A stretch of DNA of 64,000 nt from NCBI GenBank assembly GCA_028023455.1, contig JAQFVV010000014.1, positions 2,295,336 to 2,359,335 of the forward strand, in the 5' to 3' direction. Below, one piece after another: positions 35,754 to 49,734 of this stretch. The translations under genes were made by a program, and so were the position numbers. The notes under the pieces were generated by a model, which saw only the letters and a program-made list of their open reading frames with translations, had not been told where the DNA came from and made no database searches. Every line of letters starts with the position of its first letter. Within the stretch, counting starts at the first letter, position 1. Source of the stretch: Epiperipatus broadwayi. Its lineage: Eukaryota > Onychophora > Udeonychophora > Euonychophora > Peripatidae.

Positions 35754-35861
35754 ATTAAATACAGTAAAATTCACACAAATTTAAAGTTATTTTATTAGAA
35801 GTACTTTCAACTACATTGTAGTCTTTGTCAACTATATAACATGAATTTTACTGTATTTAAT
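35754..35861. repeat. Miniature inverted repeat, perfect 20-base arms
   Basis: ATTAAATACAGTAAAATTCA at 35754-35773 is exactly complementary to 35842-35861, separated by 68 bases. It has the size of a small MITE and no coding. Confidence 0.65.
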
Positions 35862-37195
35862 ATATATATATAGATTTGAACATTACATATATTTTGGAAA
35901 GAATACAGACATCAAACTTAATTTATTATATATATGATACATCATCTTTACAGTTGGTTGTAAAAACACATTTGTAAATGTCAAGATATCCTTATTTATC
36001 AATATTTTTATTGTACTTTATTTGGGCTCTGAATATTAAAGCATTCTTTTGTCTTTCTTTTGCATCAGCTTTAAATTTGCGTATCTTGTTTCAAAGGAAA
36101 AACAATGACTTTGATTTGGAGTTATTCAGTCTTGCACAATATTTATTTGAGAATAGTCATACACTCATTTGTTTACAAATCTTAGTTGGTTATTTAGGGT
36201 TTAATACCTTATAAAAATGTTTATGGTTGAAAAAATAGCAACATTTCATTACCCAAGTTAACAAACATTTAATTCAAAACTACATTATCTTTCATTAGAT
36301 GTTTATTAGAATACAGGTAGAATATTATTTATTTTGTAGAAAGTATTACTGGTCCTATATTTATGTGTATAAATATGTTTTTTGTTTTTAAAAAAAAATC
36401 ATTTTAAAATTAACAAAAATGGATAATGACACCATAAAGATTTTCTAAATATATTGGCTGTAATAAGAAAAGCAACTAACAGAATTTTTAAATAAATATA
36501 CTTAAAACAAATTTAGTGATATTCATAACATTGTCATCCTTTGCTAAAGGTATTGCTATGTTATTACAGCCATGTCATTTTCACTTCTGCCATTTGAACT
36601 GCAAACAAATTTATTGGTTACACTTTTTAAGGTGAAATATCCCTTAATTTTTCTCTCAACTTTCTTCCCAAAACCTTATCTTTCAAAACATTTTGGAATA
36701 AAGATCATGTCTGAAGATATGTTCTAGAAATCTTTTTTTCTTATACTTTGACATATTTAATTAGTTCTATTTCTATAGAGATTTTTGTCAACACATGATC
36801 ATTAGTATTTTTGCCACTATAAATTATTCAAAAATTATTTTAAAATCACTACTTTTTGCTTACCTATATCTAAAACAGACATCTCATATTTTATCACTGA
36901 AAATTATTAACTTTTTTAGTCCACTGTTTTTGCATTGATTTATCTTTTAAATAAACTAATATCTATAATTATATATATTGTATGATCATAGTATATATAA
37001 GCGCTTTAACATGCTGAAGAAGAAGCTGTCAGTAGTAACAAAAAACAATTAAATTAAATTAATCTACGTCTAATACTTTCGAGGTTTTCCCTCATATTCA
37101 TGGCCAAAATAGGTTATAAACAATTGCTGTAATATTACTAAATAATAATGTATGCAAATGCATATGTAAATTAATTAATTTGTCCATTTTCATGG
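35862..37195. other. AT-rich spacer
   Basis: No gene was recognised. A 78-codon + strand frame at 35978-36214 is hydrophobic and leucine/phenylalanine-rich, as expected from T-rich DNA, and has no family resemblance. Confidence 0.5.
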
Positions 37196-38815
37196 TGGTT
37201 TAATTTTTTAAAATAAAAGTAATGGAAAACAAAATCATGAACATGATGGGGTTAAATTATTAAGGAAAGCAAAACATTTCATTTGAAAAATGGTCACTGG
37301 TTTATTTTTTTTATTTATTTATTTATTTATTTAATGAGATGCAATCTCACATACTTGATAATCATTTATCAATCTAAGGTGGAATTGACCCTATGATTGT
37401 ATCCTCAAGCAGAGGGGTAGAATATTACTGATAGATTATCTATCAATCATACTTAGGACCTGATTGAGACTGCACTAATCCTGATCATTTTTGCTGATCA
37501 TAGCATCCCTCCATAATTTCTCGTACTGTGCCAATACTCCAAAGGCAATTTTTTTTAGATAAATCTCAGGCACCATCCAGCCATATAAACTTTATATAAT
37601 TGGAATACCTGGATGAAAAGCATAGTGAAACCCAGCACTTGGAAACTTACCCAGACTAGCTCCAACACTGTGAACAGGGGACCAAGTGTATTAAGAAAGA
37701 GCACACATATCAGCATTTATCTAATCATGACAATTCAAGTAATGGAAAGAGAACAGACCATGTAATATTTAGAAAATACTTTTTTATTCCTGTACACACA
37801 CTAATAGGTTAATGTTTCAATTACAGACATATATTTAATAAAATAGATGTAATAGTAATTATAAACAGAATAAATAGTTTAACAAAAATTAATTCATCAC
37901 ATGCTTCCATTCTATAGTTTTGACTCTTGTAATGTCATAATCCTTCATATCAGTTCATTTGCTCTTAAATAATGTTTAGAAATTTATCCCGACATTTGAT
38001 GACAATCTATTTTGACAATTTAAGTAGTTCTACCATGAATTCCAGATGCTGCTGGCATTCCTCATGGCAGGTCCATTTGGTCATCAGCAACATTTTCTGT
38101 TTATTTTCAGCACTTCTGAATGACAATAGAAGAGCGTATGCAACTGAGTCTTACATTGTAGGTGATGCATTGATAGTAGGAGAGAGGGACTGATGGTGAT
38201 GGAGGCTGTGGAACAAAGCCCAGACAGGCATTCCTGTAGTTTTCTATCAACTCATAGTATTACTTAGCCAACTCTTAATTTATTATAAAATTTTGAAATT
38301 ACTGATATAACTGACTTTTCTAACTATCATGCTGCCATTTTCATACACTCCCCCTCCTGTTGTTCACTTTCATTACTTTTTTGCTTTTAGTTTTTAATTA
38401 AATAGTTAATTTTATCTTTTCTTTAATTAATTTACTATCTCATTGGCCAGGAATTTTCCAAAATTTAATTGAATTCCTGCCGATGAGATAGTTTACAAAG
38501 ATTACTTTTTATAAATCAGTTCATTATTTATTTCTACATTGAATTCCATTTCTATGTTCATTTACATTATATTTTGACATTTATTTCTTTTGCAACATTA
38601 ATTCTTTCATAATTATAAAAAGAAGTGAGTGGGTTCTGAATCTTAAATCAGATTTTCTTTCCCCTCCCTAATTATTCAAAAAAATTTACTAATTGATCTA
38701 ATCACTATTTTTTTTAGTTTATTCCTTAAAAATTGTTTCATTTATTTATCTAACTTTCTTTTTATTTATTTTTCAAACTATGACACACATGTAATGCATA
38801 TATGTGTGTGGGTTT
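37196..38815. repeat. Long repeat block X, copy 1
   Basis: About 1.6 kb here matches 49735-51325 in the same orientation. Shared phrases include AAAATGGTCACTGG, CTTGATAATCATTTATCAA, ATTACTGATAGATTATC, AAGAAAGAGCACA and CTATGACACACATGTAATGC. Read on the minus strand, both copies contain a damaged coding-like stretch (near 38040-38180) with CHEECQQHLEFM, but the family is not recognised. It ends at the start of block Y at about 38826. Confidence 0.7.
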
Positions 38816-38825
38816 CACAATATAT

Positions 38826-39275
38826 TTTAACAGTCTACCCATGATCCTATTCTAAGAATTTAAATGAGAACAGGTTATTACTCATGCTTCAAGTAGGTAT
38901 ATTTATGAGCATCACACAAGTCTGACCTCAAGTGTCAATCTTACCAATTAATAAGAATTATACCCCTTGAAAACAAAAGAAAAGGTTCAGTGAACCTTTT
39001 TGGGTGCCTTATCCAGATTACCTCAGTCTCAAAGTCTGGGAGACAATGTCTATCGGAAGAACAAAGCCAAGGTTATTTTACAAAGAAACATCATTTATAT
39101 ACTTTTATACTTTTCCTATCTGCCCTACAAATCTTATTATTTTATTTCTTTTAGAGATATACAGTTATGAATATCAGTAAACTTTTATAAATAATAACCC
39201 AGAAATTATAAGAATCTCGTAATTCAAATAAATACCCAAGTTATAGCCTAAAATTCTAATATTTATTAATACACA
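38826..39275. repeat. Long repeat block Y, copy 1
   Basis: This matches 45252-45690, beginning TATTTTAACAGTCTAC and continuing GATCCTATTCTAAGAATTTA and AATGTCTATCGG. In the second copy block Y runs directly into block Z; here they are separated by about 3.3 kb of extra DNA (39276-42577). Confidence 0.7.
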
Positions 39276-42200
39276 TTGTAATGGTCAGGTTTGTACATTT
39301 TCTCAACAGACTGAGAGTCCAAACGAAAGAGAAACAGGGGGACCAAGGTGGGATGGCAACACCCTATGTCTGATCATACCTCAATTCTCTCACCCGTGCT
39401 TCCAAATCTTACACTAGCGAATGACCTGCCTGAGGCTACACTCGATACTTCTTTAACCATGTTTTGTTACTTGTATATCTGTACAACATGAGACTTATAT
39501 TTCCCTAACTAATACTAAATGACTTACTAATGATTCATAAAGACTAGGAGCAAGAATTGAGACTGCGAAATGATATATTTTAAAAAATTTAATATAAATT
39601 CATAATTAATAAAACAAAATGTACATCATCTATCACACACAGGTGAAGTTATATAAGATTAACAGGTTAATAATTGAGCTTTATATGAAGGGAAATAAAT
39701 ATACATTCATGATACAGAGTAGCTTACTAATGATTCATAAAGACTAGGAGCAAGAATTGAGACTGAGAAGTGATATATTTTAAAAAATTTAATATAAATT
39801 CATAATTAATAAAACAAAATGTACATCATCTATCACACCCAGGTGAAGTTATATAGGATTAACAGGTTAATAATTGAGCTTTATATGAAGGGAAATAAAT
39901 ATACATTCATGATACAGAGTAGCAAACATTAAAATTCAGGTATATAAGTGATTCACACGCGGGTGAATGTTATTTTATATATGATTAATATTTTAGCTTT
40001 ATATACAATAAAACAAAACATTACAGTGGCTAATTAACCTTTACATTGCCATTTTCCCTTTTATTACATAGAGATGAATAATATGATACACAGTTATGCA
40101 CAGATTTATGCCTAGATACATACCGAGAACTTAGCAAAAGAGTGTGATCAAACTAGATGGAGATATATTAGTTATCAATAAAGTTTACATCTAATCTATG
40201 ACACAAAATAATCAAGTTAACCCAGATTTTGGCTTGGTTCAAGGCCAAAATTATTTAATAAGGCAGGTGGAACTGATATAGCAGAGCCAAGTCAGATTCT
40301 ATGGTGTATCACATATATTAATAAAAGGAGTGTCTCAAGGGTGTGCTCATAAAGATTTACCAAGTAATCAGTTCTTTGCACCATGCTGCTTGCTATAATA
40401 ATAAAGGAGACTTCTTTAGTCCGGAGGATCGAACAGCTACTTCAAGGATGACACTCTTTTGGTCTTTTTCAAATATCAAATGTAAAAAGGCTTGGCTGTT
40501 TGAACTAACTGGCATGGTTTGACATTAAACCAATGCAGACACATACATATGTATAGAATATTGCAAGAAGCTACGCATTATTTGCTAATGAGCATCACAT
40601 TCGCTCCCTGAATCTAATATAATCAATTTAATTCATTAAATACACAAAATGTGGAATGTCTAACAGTGTTACTGCCACTAGTCAATTTCGAAATAGCACA
40701 TAACAATTATACTATAGGGAAATACTTAGAATCTGGCTTAAAAATTATCCATATCACTTAAGACATATAATTATAGATTTACGGTATATTTTAAGAGTTA
40801 TTACAAGTCCAAATATTCAGTGCACATATGCTGTAGAAAATCGCTCTCGCTTAAAGGCAAATAAACACTATTTATAATTATTTACTAGGCCATATTATGA
40901 ATAGCAATATTATCACTAGCAAAGAATATTAAATACAGAAGGGAGTTTGTCTGTTTCTTTAGAACAAATGAGCACAATGAGAGCATGTAAATATCTCTCT
41001 GAGAATTAATAATTTGCCAAACTTCGTTCTGATTACTTTGGCATAAATCAAGCATAACTATGATAAAGAATGGCTTAAATAACATCTAAATAATAAATAA
41101 GAAGTTATTACACTTATCACTAAAGTTTTAGGTTTAAACATTACATATTAAAATAAATATATGCATATGTGTATTTTTATAATAATGATAATGATAATCA
41201 AGCAAGATTTGATAAAGTGACTAAAAATAAAGATACATAGCAGATTGGCATAACAGAGTTATACAGGAAGCATAATGAGGTGCTAGCTTGATAGTTACTT
41301 TAAAGAATGAATGATATTTTAACATGCTTTACTGTAATTCTCGAGAGGGATTCTATTAAAAGTTCATGTACAAGTGGCTTCTCTGAGCATGATTCCTATT
41401 CTCCATGGGTGGATGCAAATCTGGCTTTTCTTCCTGTCTGATGCCATTCAGTGGATGCAGCTTCACCATTTTAATTTGGCTTATTAGATACAATTTTCTT
41501 ACAGCTGGGTGGCTTGCTGGTACAGCTTTGTTATAGCAGAGGTGGCTTCTGGATACAGCTCCATTCTTATCTATGTGGCTGGTTTATACTTATAGGGCAG
41601 CTGTTAGTGGTTCTTGGGCATAAGATGATGGCTGTTGTTACCAATGGTAGAGGCATTAGTGGAAGACAAACAGCAAATCTATCTTCCACTAGCTGACAGT
41701 TCTCATTTTAGCAATAATGAAGAAAAATTTTAAGAATATTCTTTGTGTGATATATATATATATTGTCTTTTCTTTTAGTTTTTACATATATATTTAATAA
41801 AAACTGCAAGTTTTTATATTTATATTTAGTACACACCCCTATTTTTTTCTTGAGCTTACTACATCATTTGTTTACTACTTTGAACCTTATGCTCTCAATT
41901 ATCTTTTACCACCTCTAAAAAAACTCTCTCGGGGTCCCCTTAAATGATCAAGTTAGGATGATTTTTTAATTGACTTTTAGCTATAAGGCTAATTAAAGTA
42001 AAATATTGTTTTGGTCAACTGCGAAAACAACTTTATAGTCAATTTTTGACTAAAACATAATTTAAAGAAAGTTTTAACTCATAAACAACTCTATTGTCAG
42101 CTCTACTAACAAAGAATAAATCTGGAAATAGTTTTTAAGTAATGCCAAGCTGTTCAAACTTTAATGAAATATTACTTTGAACAAATATTAACTTGTAAAC

Positions 42201-42577
42201 AACTTGACCATTTGTATTTTTAATGAAGAATAATTTGAAATAATTTTAAAATAATATTTAAGACTAATATTTTAAATAAATGATTTTTTTTACTAAGTTT
42301 AAATATAATTCTGTACATAAATTCAAGCTGCACAGACTGTTAGGTTTACACAGTTTTAATAAATGGTGTGGTTTATGTGCATATATATTATCCTTACTGG
42401 CATCTATATTGCAATGAAATAGGCACTTATACAGGCACATACTCTATAATTCTTTAAGAGCACAAGTTCGGAGTTCTAAATTAAAGAAATACATGCAATC
42501 TGGAGTGAAATAACATATAAATAAATATACTACTATAGTAGGTGAAACAGGTGGATCTTTAGATCTGACTGTTTCAA
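39276..42577. other. Insertion between repeat blocks Y and Z
   Basis: This DNA is absent from the second Y-Z copy, so it is either an insertion or sequence lost from the other copy. It starts near TGTAATGGTCAGG, contains a 200-base tandem duplication (39523-39922), and is less AT-rich than its surroundings in places. No domain was recognised. A 66-codon minus frame (40885-41085) and a 60-codon plus frame (41514-41696) are unassigned. A transposon or LTR-element insertion is likely, but I found no ends or enzymes. Confidence 0.4.
39523..39922. repeat. Tandem duplication, two 200-base units
   Basis: CTTACTAATGATTCATAAAG starts at 39523 and again at 39723, and the 200-base units are nearly identical (roughly 98 percent by eye). 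The unit ends ACAGAGTAGC. A diverged continuation with CACACGCGGGTGAA follows at about 39950. Such high identity indicates a recent local duplication. Confidence 0.85.
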
Positions 42578-43735
42578 GGTATATACTAATAACTTAATCA
42601 TACGACCCAGTCATTTCGATACATATATATATAATATCAGTGTACACATTCATGAAAGAGTGCAACTATGCATCAGAGTTGTATTTATAAAATAGCAATC
42701 TATTTTATATAATTCTTTCTTTAAGTTGGGATAAAATGCATATTTCTTAATTTATTACCAAATTATTATATGCTCATTCAATATATAGAGAAAAAGTCAT
42801 GTGTTTAAGGTTGATGTACAATGACAATTATCTTAGCGAGAATTGTCAGTCTGGAAGATGATGAAAGATTACATAACTTTTACACATATGATAATCCATC
42901 CTAGAGGTGTTAGGTAGGTGATTCTAAAATTGAGAGCACGAAAGAGGGCAAAATCTCCATAGACAAATATCATCATGGTAGGCAGGTCACAAAACAGCTA
43001 TACACTGGACCAATTTAATGAATCCACATGATTCTTTTACCCTAGCATTTCGATGGAATCCATTCTTATTAATTTTTATTAGTTAATAAAATTACTTTAT
43101 TAAAATTTACTTTCCATGCTTCTTTCTCTATAATGGTCACTTTTTCTGAATCACTCCTAAATCAATAAAAATAATTTTACCTCACTGTTTTTTTTCTATC
43201 CATATGCCGATGACCCTTATCTCAGGAATGCTTTTAGCAGGATCAGGTTTCCATTGTCCCAAAATACTTAGTGGCCAGTTCTTGGAATTCTGACAAGTGT
43301 CATTAACAGAAATCACCCATGGCATAACTTACAATCCCTCTTATTACTCTCCAGCCTTATATTTTAATTTGCTTTCATTAAGAAACATGCACTACTAATG
43401 ACATTATTTCAATAACTATAACTTATGGTAATAAACAACAAAATATATAAAACAAAAAAATATAAAATACAATTCCACACACAACTGCTCCTCTTTATCT
43501 TCATATACAAATCTGTCTGTTAGTAATTAATTTTATGCAACATCACAGCACATGTAATAAATATATATGTATAAGTTCACACCTTTAAATGGTTAATGTA
43601 TTTCACTCACACTCTTTTGTAACAGGGTTTGAATGTATATATTTTTTTGCATCTATTAATTCAATCCATAATAATGCAATAAACACTTTTATAATCATTA
43701 ATGCCTTTTGCTTTCTTTAGTAGCCATATTTGAAC
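42578..43735. repeat. Long repeat block Z, copy 1
   Basis: This matches 45690-46930. Shared phrases include GAGTGCAACTATGCATCAGA, GTTAGGTAGGTGATTCTAAA, CATCATGGTAGGCAGGTCAC, CTTTTAGCAGGATCAGGTTT and CACTCTTTTGTAACAGGG. Each copy ends near CCAGCTACT. There are several small indels between copies. Confidence 0.75.
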
Positions 43736-45245
43736 CCAGCTACTACCCCCTGGTGCAATAGCCTTCAAATACCATCTGTGTATTTGAATGGCATTTTAAC
43801 TGCCTCTTATCTATTCTTTATCTGTAGCATCCTTTTGCTTTGGTGGCCACAGCTTTTTTGTTTGACCATAATTTGGCTTATCTGGTGGACACTGAGTTTC
43901 TGACTCGTACTGTCATCTCAGTTCGTAACTATCATCACCTTGTTTTCTATACTTTGTGTCCCCATAAGATCATTCTTTTTCCACCCCAAGCCTAGCACTT
44001 TGCTTATCTTCCTTTCCTCATTCCAATGGTACACTATTGTCATACACACTCATGTCCAACATCCTCAGTCTCACCACTTGCCATGAAAGAATTCAGAGAA
44101 ATTTTTTTGCTTCCCTTTTTCATATTTCTCTCACATAACTTGGTATTGTACAAGCTCCTGGTGATCTTCTGACCAGAAAGTCTCCCGTATCTTTTTCTGG
44201 TACTCCTCGAAGGTTGTAGCTTGTTGGTACAATGAGTCCCTCCATGTTTGGGCATTCCTGCTTAGATTACTACATGCTATCACTAATTGACTTTCCTCTC
44301 ACATGGGATTCATACCAAAGTATCTCCATAGGCTTTGCAGATGCTCCATGGGAGCTTTTCCCATTTGGCCGTTAAATGGCCAAATCTTCAAGAACTGGTT
44401 CACATTGTGTGCATTGACATACTCATACATTTTACCATCTTCCCTGGTCTTTCTGTCTCACAGGCTTTTGGCTTTCATTTTACATTTCTCTCTCATTCAT
44501 CTAAACTCTTCTCTACTTTTTTATTGTTCGACTTCTTGGCCTTTTCCTTTCTTTCCCTTATACTCCCTTTTTTCTTTGACTACTTTTGCTTTCTATCCCT
44601 AGTCTCCATTCTATATTCTGAACCCTCTCATCCATTTCCTCAATTCTGAGTTTCAGGCTTTCTAAATTTTCTAAAATTATCTCCATTCCTCTCAGTTCTT
44701 TTTTCCCTATCTTCTGCTGGTCCGTTTTCTGCTTTTTGTAAAAACTTCATTTTCTCAGTAGCTATTTATTCTATTAGTGTACTATTCCAACTAAATGTGT
44801 CAGGTTCATTACCCTGTCTCTCAGTGGTATACTGAATGACCCACCTGATAAACTTCTCTCCACTTATTTCTACCCTTATGCCCCTCTAATCATCAACTTT
44901 GATTGGTTTTCCATTTTTTCATTCTACTCTTTTGGAAAGATATGGTTTTGTAAAATCCCAAATATTGATAAAATTCTTAAACCCCTATTTTATGAATTAT
45001 ATGACTATACATTCATCAATGTTATTTTCTATTCTGAGTATTTGAGAACTTTTCTGGAAGTATATCTATATATTGCAAAATATTCCATCATTTAAATATA
45101 TTTTTGACGTTATAATCACTTGTTTTTGTCTGATTGACCAGATAATACATAGATGTGACTTCTTTCTGTTTTCTCTTTTTTAAAAAAATCATTTTATTGG
45201 AAGCCCTTTTTAAATTTCTATCTCCAACCTATGCCGCCCCATTTG
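43736..45245 (-). pseudogene. Gag-like retroelement remnant on the minus strand
   Basis: Between Z copy 1 and Y copy 2 the minus strand shows charged, coding-like sequence with frequent frame changes. The longest frame (44040-44255) includes RSTRKRYGRLSGQKITRSLY and MASGETEDVGHECV. Upstream on that strand are lysine/arginine/glutamate-rich coiled stretches. If blocks Y-Z are LTRs of a minus-strand element, this would be its gag end. The minus strand reads TTAACA, then AATGGGGCGGCATAGG, at the Y boundary (45222-45247), resembling an LTR end followed by a primer site. No protease or RT is visible, so the assignment is tentative. Confidence 0.35.
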
Positions 45246-45251
45246 TTAAAA

Positions 45252-45690
45252 TAAGCTATTTTAACAGTCTACTTGTGATCCTATTCTAAGAATTTAAGTG
45301 AGAGCAGGTTATTACCTGTGCTTCGAGTAGGTATATTTATGATCATCAAACAAGTCCAACCTCAAGCACCAATCTTACTAATTAATAAGAATTATACCCT
45401 CGAAAACAAGAAAAAAGGTTCAGTGGATCATTTTGTGTGCCTTATCCAGACTAACTCAGTCTCAAGGTCTGAGAGGCAATGTCTATCGGGAGAACAAAGC
45501 CAAGGTTATCTTACAAAGAAACATCATTTATATACTTTTATAATTTTTCTCTCTGCCCTACGAATATTTTATTTCTTTTAGAGACATATGGTCAGTAAGC
45601 TTTTATAAATAATAACCCAGAAATTATAAGAGTCTTGTAATTCAAATAAATACACAAGTTATATACTTAAAATTTTAATAAATACATATA
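45252..45690. repeat. Long repeat block Y, copy 2
   Basis: Partner of 38826-39275, with substitutions and small indels. It continues without a gap into block Z copy 2, which shows the ancestral Y-Z arrangement. Confidence 0.7.
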
Positions 45691-46930
45691 TATATATACT
45701 AATAACTCGATCATATTACCCAGTCATTCCGATACATATATACAATATAAGTATACACATTCACAAAAGAGTGCAACTATGCATCAGAGTTGTATTTATT
45801 AAATAATTTAATCTATTTTCTATAATTTTTTAAGTTGGGACAAAGTACATATTTTTTAATTTATTCCCAAATTATTATATGTTCATTCAATATATAGAGA
45901 GAGTCATATTTATCTCCTTTGAAGGTGAACATTCATGTGTTTAAGGCTGATGACCTGTAAGCTTACAGTATTACAATGGTGAATGTCTTAGCGAGAGTTG
46001 TCAGTCTGGAAGATAGTGAAAGATTACATAACGCTTACACATATGATAATCTATCCTAGAGATGTTAGGTAGGTGATTCTAAAATTGAGGGCATGAAAGT
46101 TCTTGTTGATTGGAGCTCTTCGATCACTTCACTTGCTTGAAATAGATGGCAAGGTTTTCATAGACAAAGATCATCATGGTAGGCAGGTCACAAATTAACT
46201 ATACACTAGACCAGTTTAACAAATCCACATGATTCTTTTACTCCAGCATTTCAATGGAATCCATTCTTATTAATATTTATTAATTGATAAAATCACTGCT
46301 TCTTTCTCTATAATGGTCACTTTTTCTGAATCACTCCTAAATCAAATAAAATTATATAGTTCTTTTCTTTTATCTCTTTTTCAGTTTTTTTTGTCTATCC
46401 ATATGCCTATGACCCTTATCTCAGGAATGCTTTTAGCAGGATCAGGTTTCCATTGTCCCAAAATACTTAGTGGCCAGTTCTTGGAATTCTGACAAATGTC
46501 ATTAACAGATATTGCCTTTGGCACAACTTACAATCCCTTTTATTATTCTCCAGCCATATATTGTTAAGAAACATGCACTACTAATGACATTATTTCAATA
46601 ACTATAAGTTATGGTAATAAACAACAAAATATATAAAACAAAAAATATAAAATCCAACTCCATACATAACCACCTCTTTTCATCTTCACATATAAATCTA
46701 TCTGTTGGTAATTAATTCTGTGCAACATCACAACAACACATGTAATAAGTATATATGTATATGTTCATGCCTTTAAATGGTTAATGTATTTCACTCACAC
46801 TCTTTTGTAACAGGGTTTGAATGTATATAATTTTCTCACATCTATTAATCCAATCCATAATAATGCAATAAACACTCTTTTGTAATCATTAGTGCCTTTT
46901 GCTTCCTTTAATAACCGTATTCAAATCCAG
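45690..46930. repeat. Long repeat block Z, copy 2
   Basis: Partner of 42578-43735. The outer ends of the joined Y-Z unit are short inverted repeats: TAACAGTCTAC on the left and CTACTGTTA on the right, as at many LTR termini. The unit of about 1.68 kb would be an LTR-sized block. Confidence 0.7.
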
Positions 46931-46946
46931 CTACTGTTACAATATA

Positions 46947-47407
<461 letters not shown>

Positions 47408-47409
47408 TA

Positions 47410-49734
47410 AGAGCATTACACAATATATATGAGAACATTATATCACACCCCTTTCTGTTTGAGAGGTGAAATGGTATAAATTGGATATTAACCTATTTTA
47501 ACTCTAATGATTGCACTTTTTTATTTTCTCAAGTATGATAAAATCACAGTGGGTGACCTTTTTTAAAGTCTACCTTTCTTGCTATGGCCAGATTTCATGC
47601 TGATCAAACCTAATTTAATTTTAATTGTGGGAACTACACAGAGGCAAATTTTATCATTGTAGATGCTAAACAGGTGATTTGGATACTGCATATGGCAGGA
47701 CACTTGTACTGTCCATTTGACTTGTGCTACGTTTAATAATACTAATATACTGGGAATTTTTTTTTAGCACATATAATTTATGACCATATGCTAAGGAATT
47801 TCTCTTTTACTACATTTAATTTATAACAATAAGCTGGAACTTTCTTTTCCAGCACATTGGATAGGCCCACAACCTTTTCTGCTGGATCCTCATCATTCAA
47901 AATATTGGCCACCCCAATTCTGTACAGGTCTATTTTTCACAGTGAAATGGCTTAATCATACATACATTGTGTCCACAAATCTCTCAACATCCTTTCACCC
48001 ACACTTTAAATATCTCATTTCACATAACCATCATTTATATATGATTATTGTTTATTCATCAGTTTGGTCACACTATGCTGCCTTATTGGCAATTAACAAG
48101 CTGGGTTGATTTTCTATATTTTTCATCCTGGGTCCGATTATTCTATTTCTTTCCTATAAATTTATTTGTTTGTCATGCTATGCTGCCTTACTGGCAATTA
48201 AAAGCTGAATTATTTTTCTACATTTACCATTCTGGGTAATATTATTTTATTTCTTATGCATTTATCTGTTTGGCATTTGATGCTGTCTTATTATAGCAAT
48301 TGCAGAAACTGGGGAATTATGCTTATATCTTTTTTTTGTTTAAATTTGACTTTTCATTAATCTTTAATTGTTTTTCAATTTCAAAGTCCAAGATCAAGAT
48401 TTTTGTTTTTTATTATTGCCTGGGGATCTTTCCAAATTGTTTGATCCACTTAAATTTAGTTAGGCAGTTCTCTTTTTCTTTTAACTAATTTTAGAGATTG
48501 GATGTTATAAGTTCCTTTTTCTACATTGTCTTTTGCCACAACGAAGGCACTATTATTATATTGGTGCTCTATAATATAAGTGCTAACCTTTATTCTGATG
48601 ATATCACTTAGTCTAAACTTGTTATTTATTTTGCTTTGTCCCTTCTGTCTTAGTTCTCCCACATGACCAGAAAACATGCAAATCATTAAAGACTGATTTA
48701 CAATAGCTGGGTTATTTTGGTCTGACCTGCTTACACTCCTGCCACCACTCTTGTGGCCAGACAATATCATTCATTTTTACTTTCAGAATTTCTATTACCA
48801 TTATGTTTTCTGCTATACTCTTTCCATGTAGTATTTCTGTTTTGTTATTTTTTAGTTGTTACTTCTAACTGGCTCTCTACTCACTCTATATTTTCACTGA
48901 TTTCTAGTCATCTCATATTCTATCATAGTCCATCAGGACTGAATTTTTTGCCCTAACTCTTCAATTGTTTTTGCCTGGTTTTCCATTATCTTTTTTTGTC
49001 CAACTTTACTTTCTTCTCATATTTGATCTAATTTGTTTTTTATTTCTTCATTTTGTTCCATTGTTTTATTTAATGCGCTCATTATATTGTTCTTTCTACT
49101 TCCATTTTTGTTTTAAATCACATCTGCATTTACTTATCTATCTTTCTTTGAATTCAAATGAAGTGTCCATCTGACTTCAAAATCCTCACTCCCCTCTACT
49201 TCACTGCCTGATTTATCTAAAATCCTTACCATAATAATAAACAAAACAATTTTTTTGTCTGCCCACACTTAACTGCTCTCTCCTTTTTATTTACATTTCA
49301 ATTTTATTGCTATTTATTATATTTTTTATTATTATTATTTATTATATTTACTTTGATCATCTCTGTTTTGACTCTGTTCACCAACTTCAACTTTTTGTTA
49401 TTATTATTGTTGTTGTACATACATATGTACATACGAGATTGTTTTCTCATGCTGGCTTGAGCCTATTGTTATAAACTAATAAAAAAAATATAAAAACATT
49501 ATTATTATTTTTCTAAATAGTCTTCATTATTCAAACCCAATCACCTAGTAACTATTTTGATCTTATATATTTTGACCTTTGATCATGTCTGTCTTATCAG
49601 TCAATTATTAATAATAGTAGTAGTAGCAGTAGCAGTTATTACTATGCATCCTAGGCATTTATACTAATTTGGTCTTAAACAATATTATTTATCTACACTG
49701 GACCACCCACTTTGGATGATATATGTAACAATTG
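47410..49734 (-). pseudogene. Retroelement-like remnant on the minus strand
   Basis: Minus-strand reading from about 49200 down gives a coiled-coil-like stretch (MSALNKTMEQNEEIKNKLDQ, then IMENQAKTIEELGQKIQS) and then a 104-codon frame at 48456-48770. That frame contains KINNKFRLSDIIRIKVS and QYNNSAFVVAKDNVEKG. Stops interrupt the reading upstream. This looks like decayed Gag-type or accessory coding of the same element family as 43736-45245. A run of degenerate ~100-base tandem units lies at 48045-48330. No catalytic domain is recognised. Confidence 0.35.
48045..48330. repeat. Degenerate ~100-base tandem repeat, about three units
   Basis: ATGCTGCCTTATTGGCAATT, ATGCTGCCTTACTGGCAATT and ATGCTGTCTTATTATAGCAA start successive units near 48064, 48180 and 48280. 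Each is followed by a T-rich segment. The units are diverged, so this is an old array within the retroelement-like remnant. Confidence 0.6.

Noticed and set aside
35978-36214. 78-codon plus-strand frame as a membrane protein gene
   Set aside because: Hydrophobic content is expected from T-rich DNA; no start context, homologue or splice sites.
39523-39922. CRISPR-like or satellite array
   Set aside because: Only two 200-base units with no spacer pattern; eukaryotic tandem duplication explains it.
44303-44649. Overlapping plus-strand frames of about 100 codons
   Set aside because: They overlap coding-like text on the minus strand and have the Phe/Ser/Leu bias of antisense readings of Lys/Arg/Glu-rich coding.
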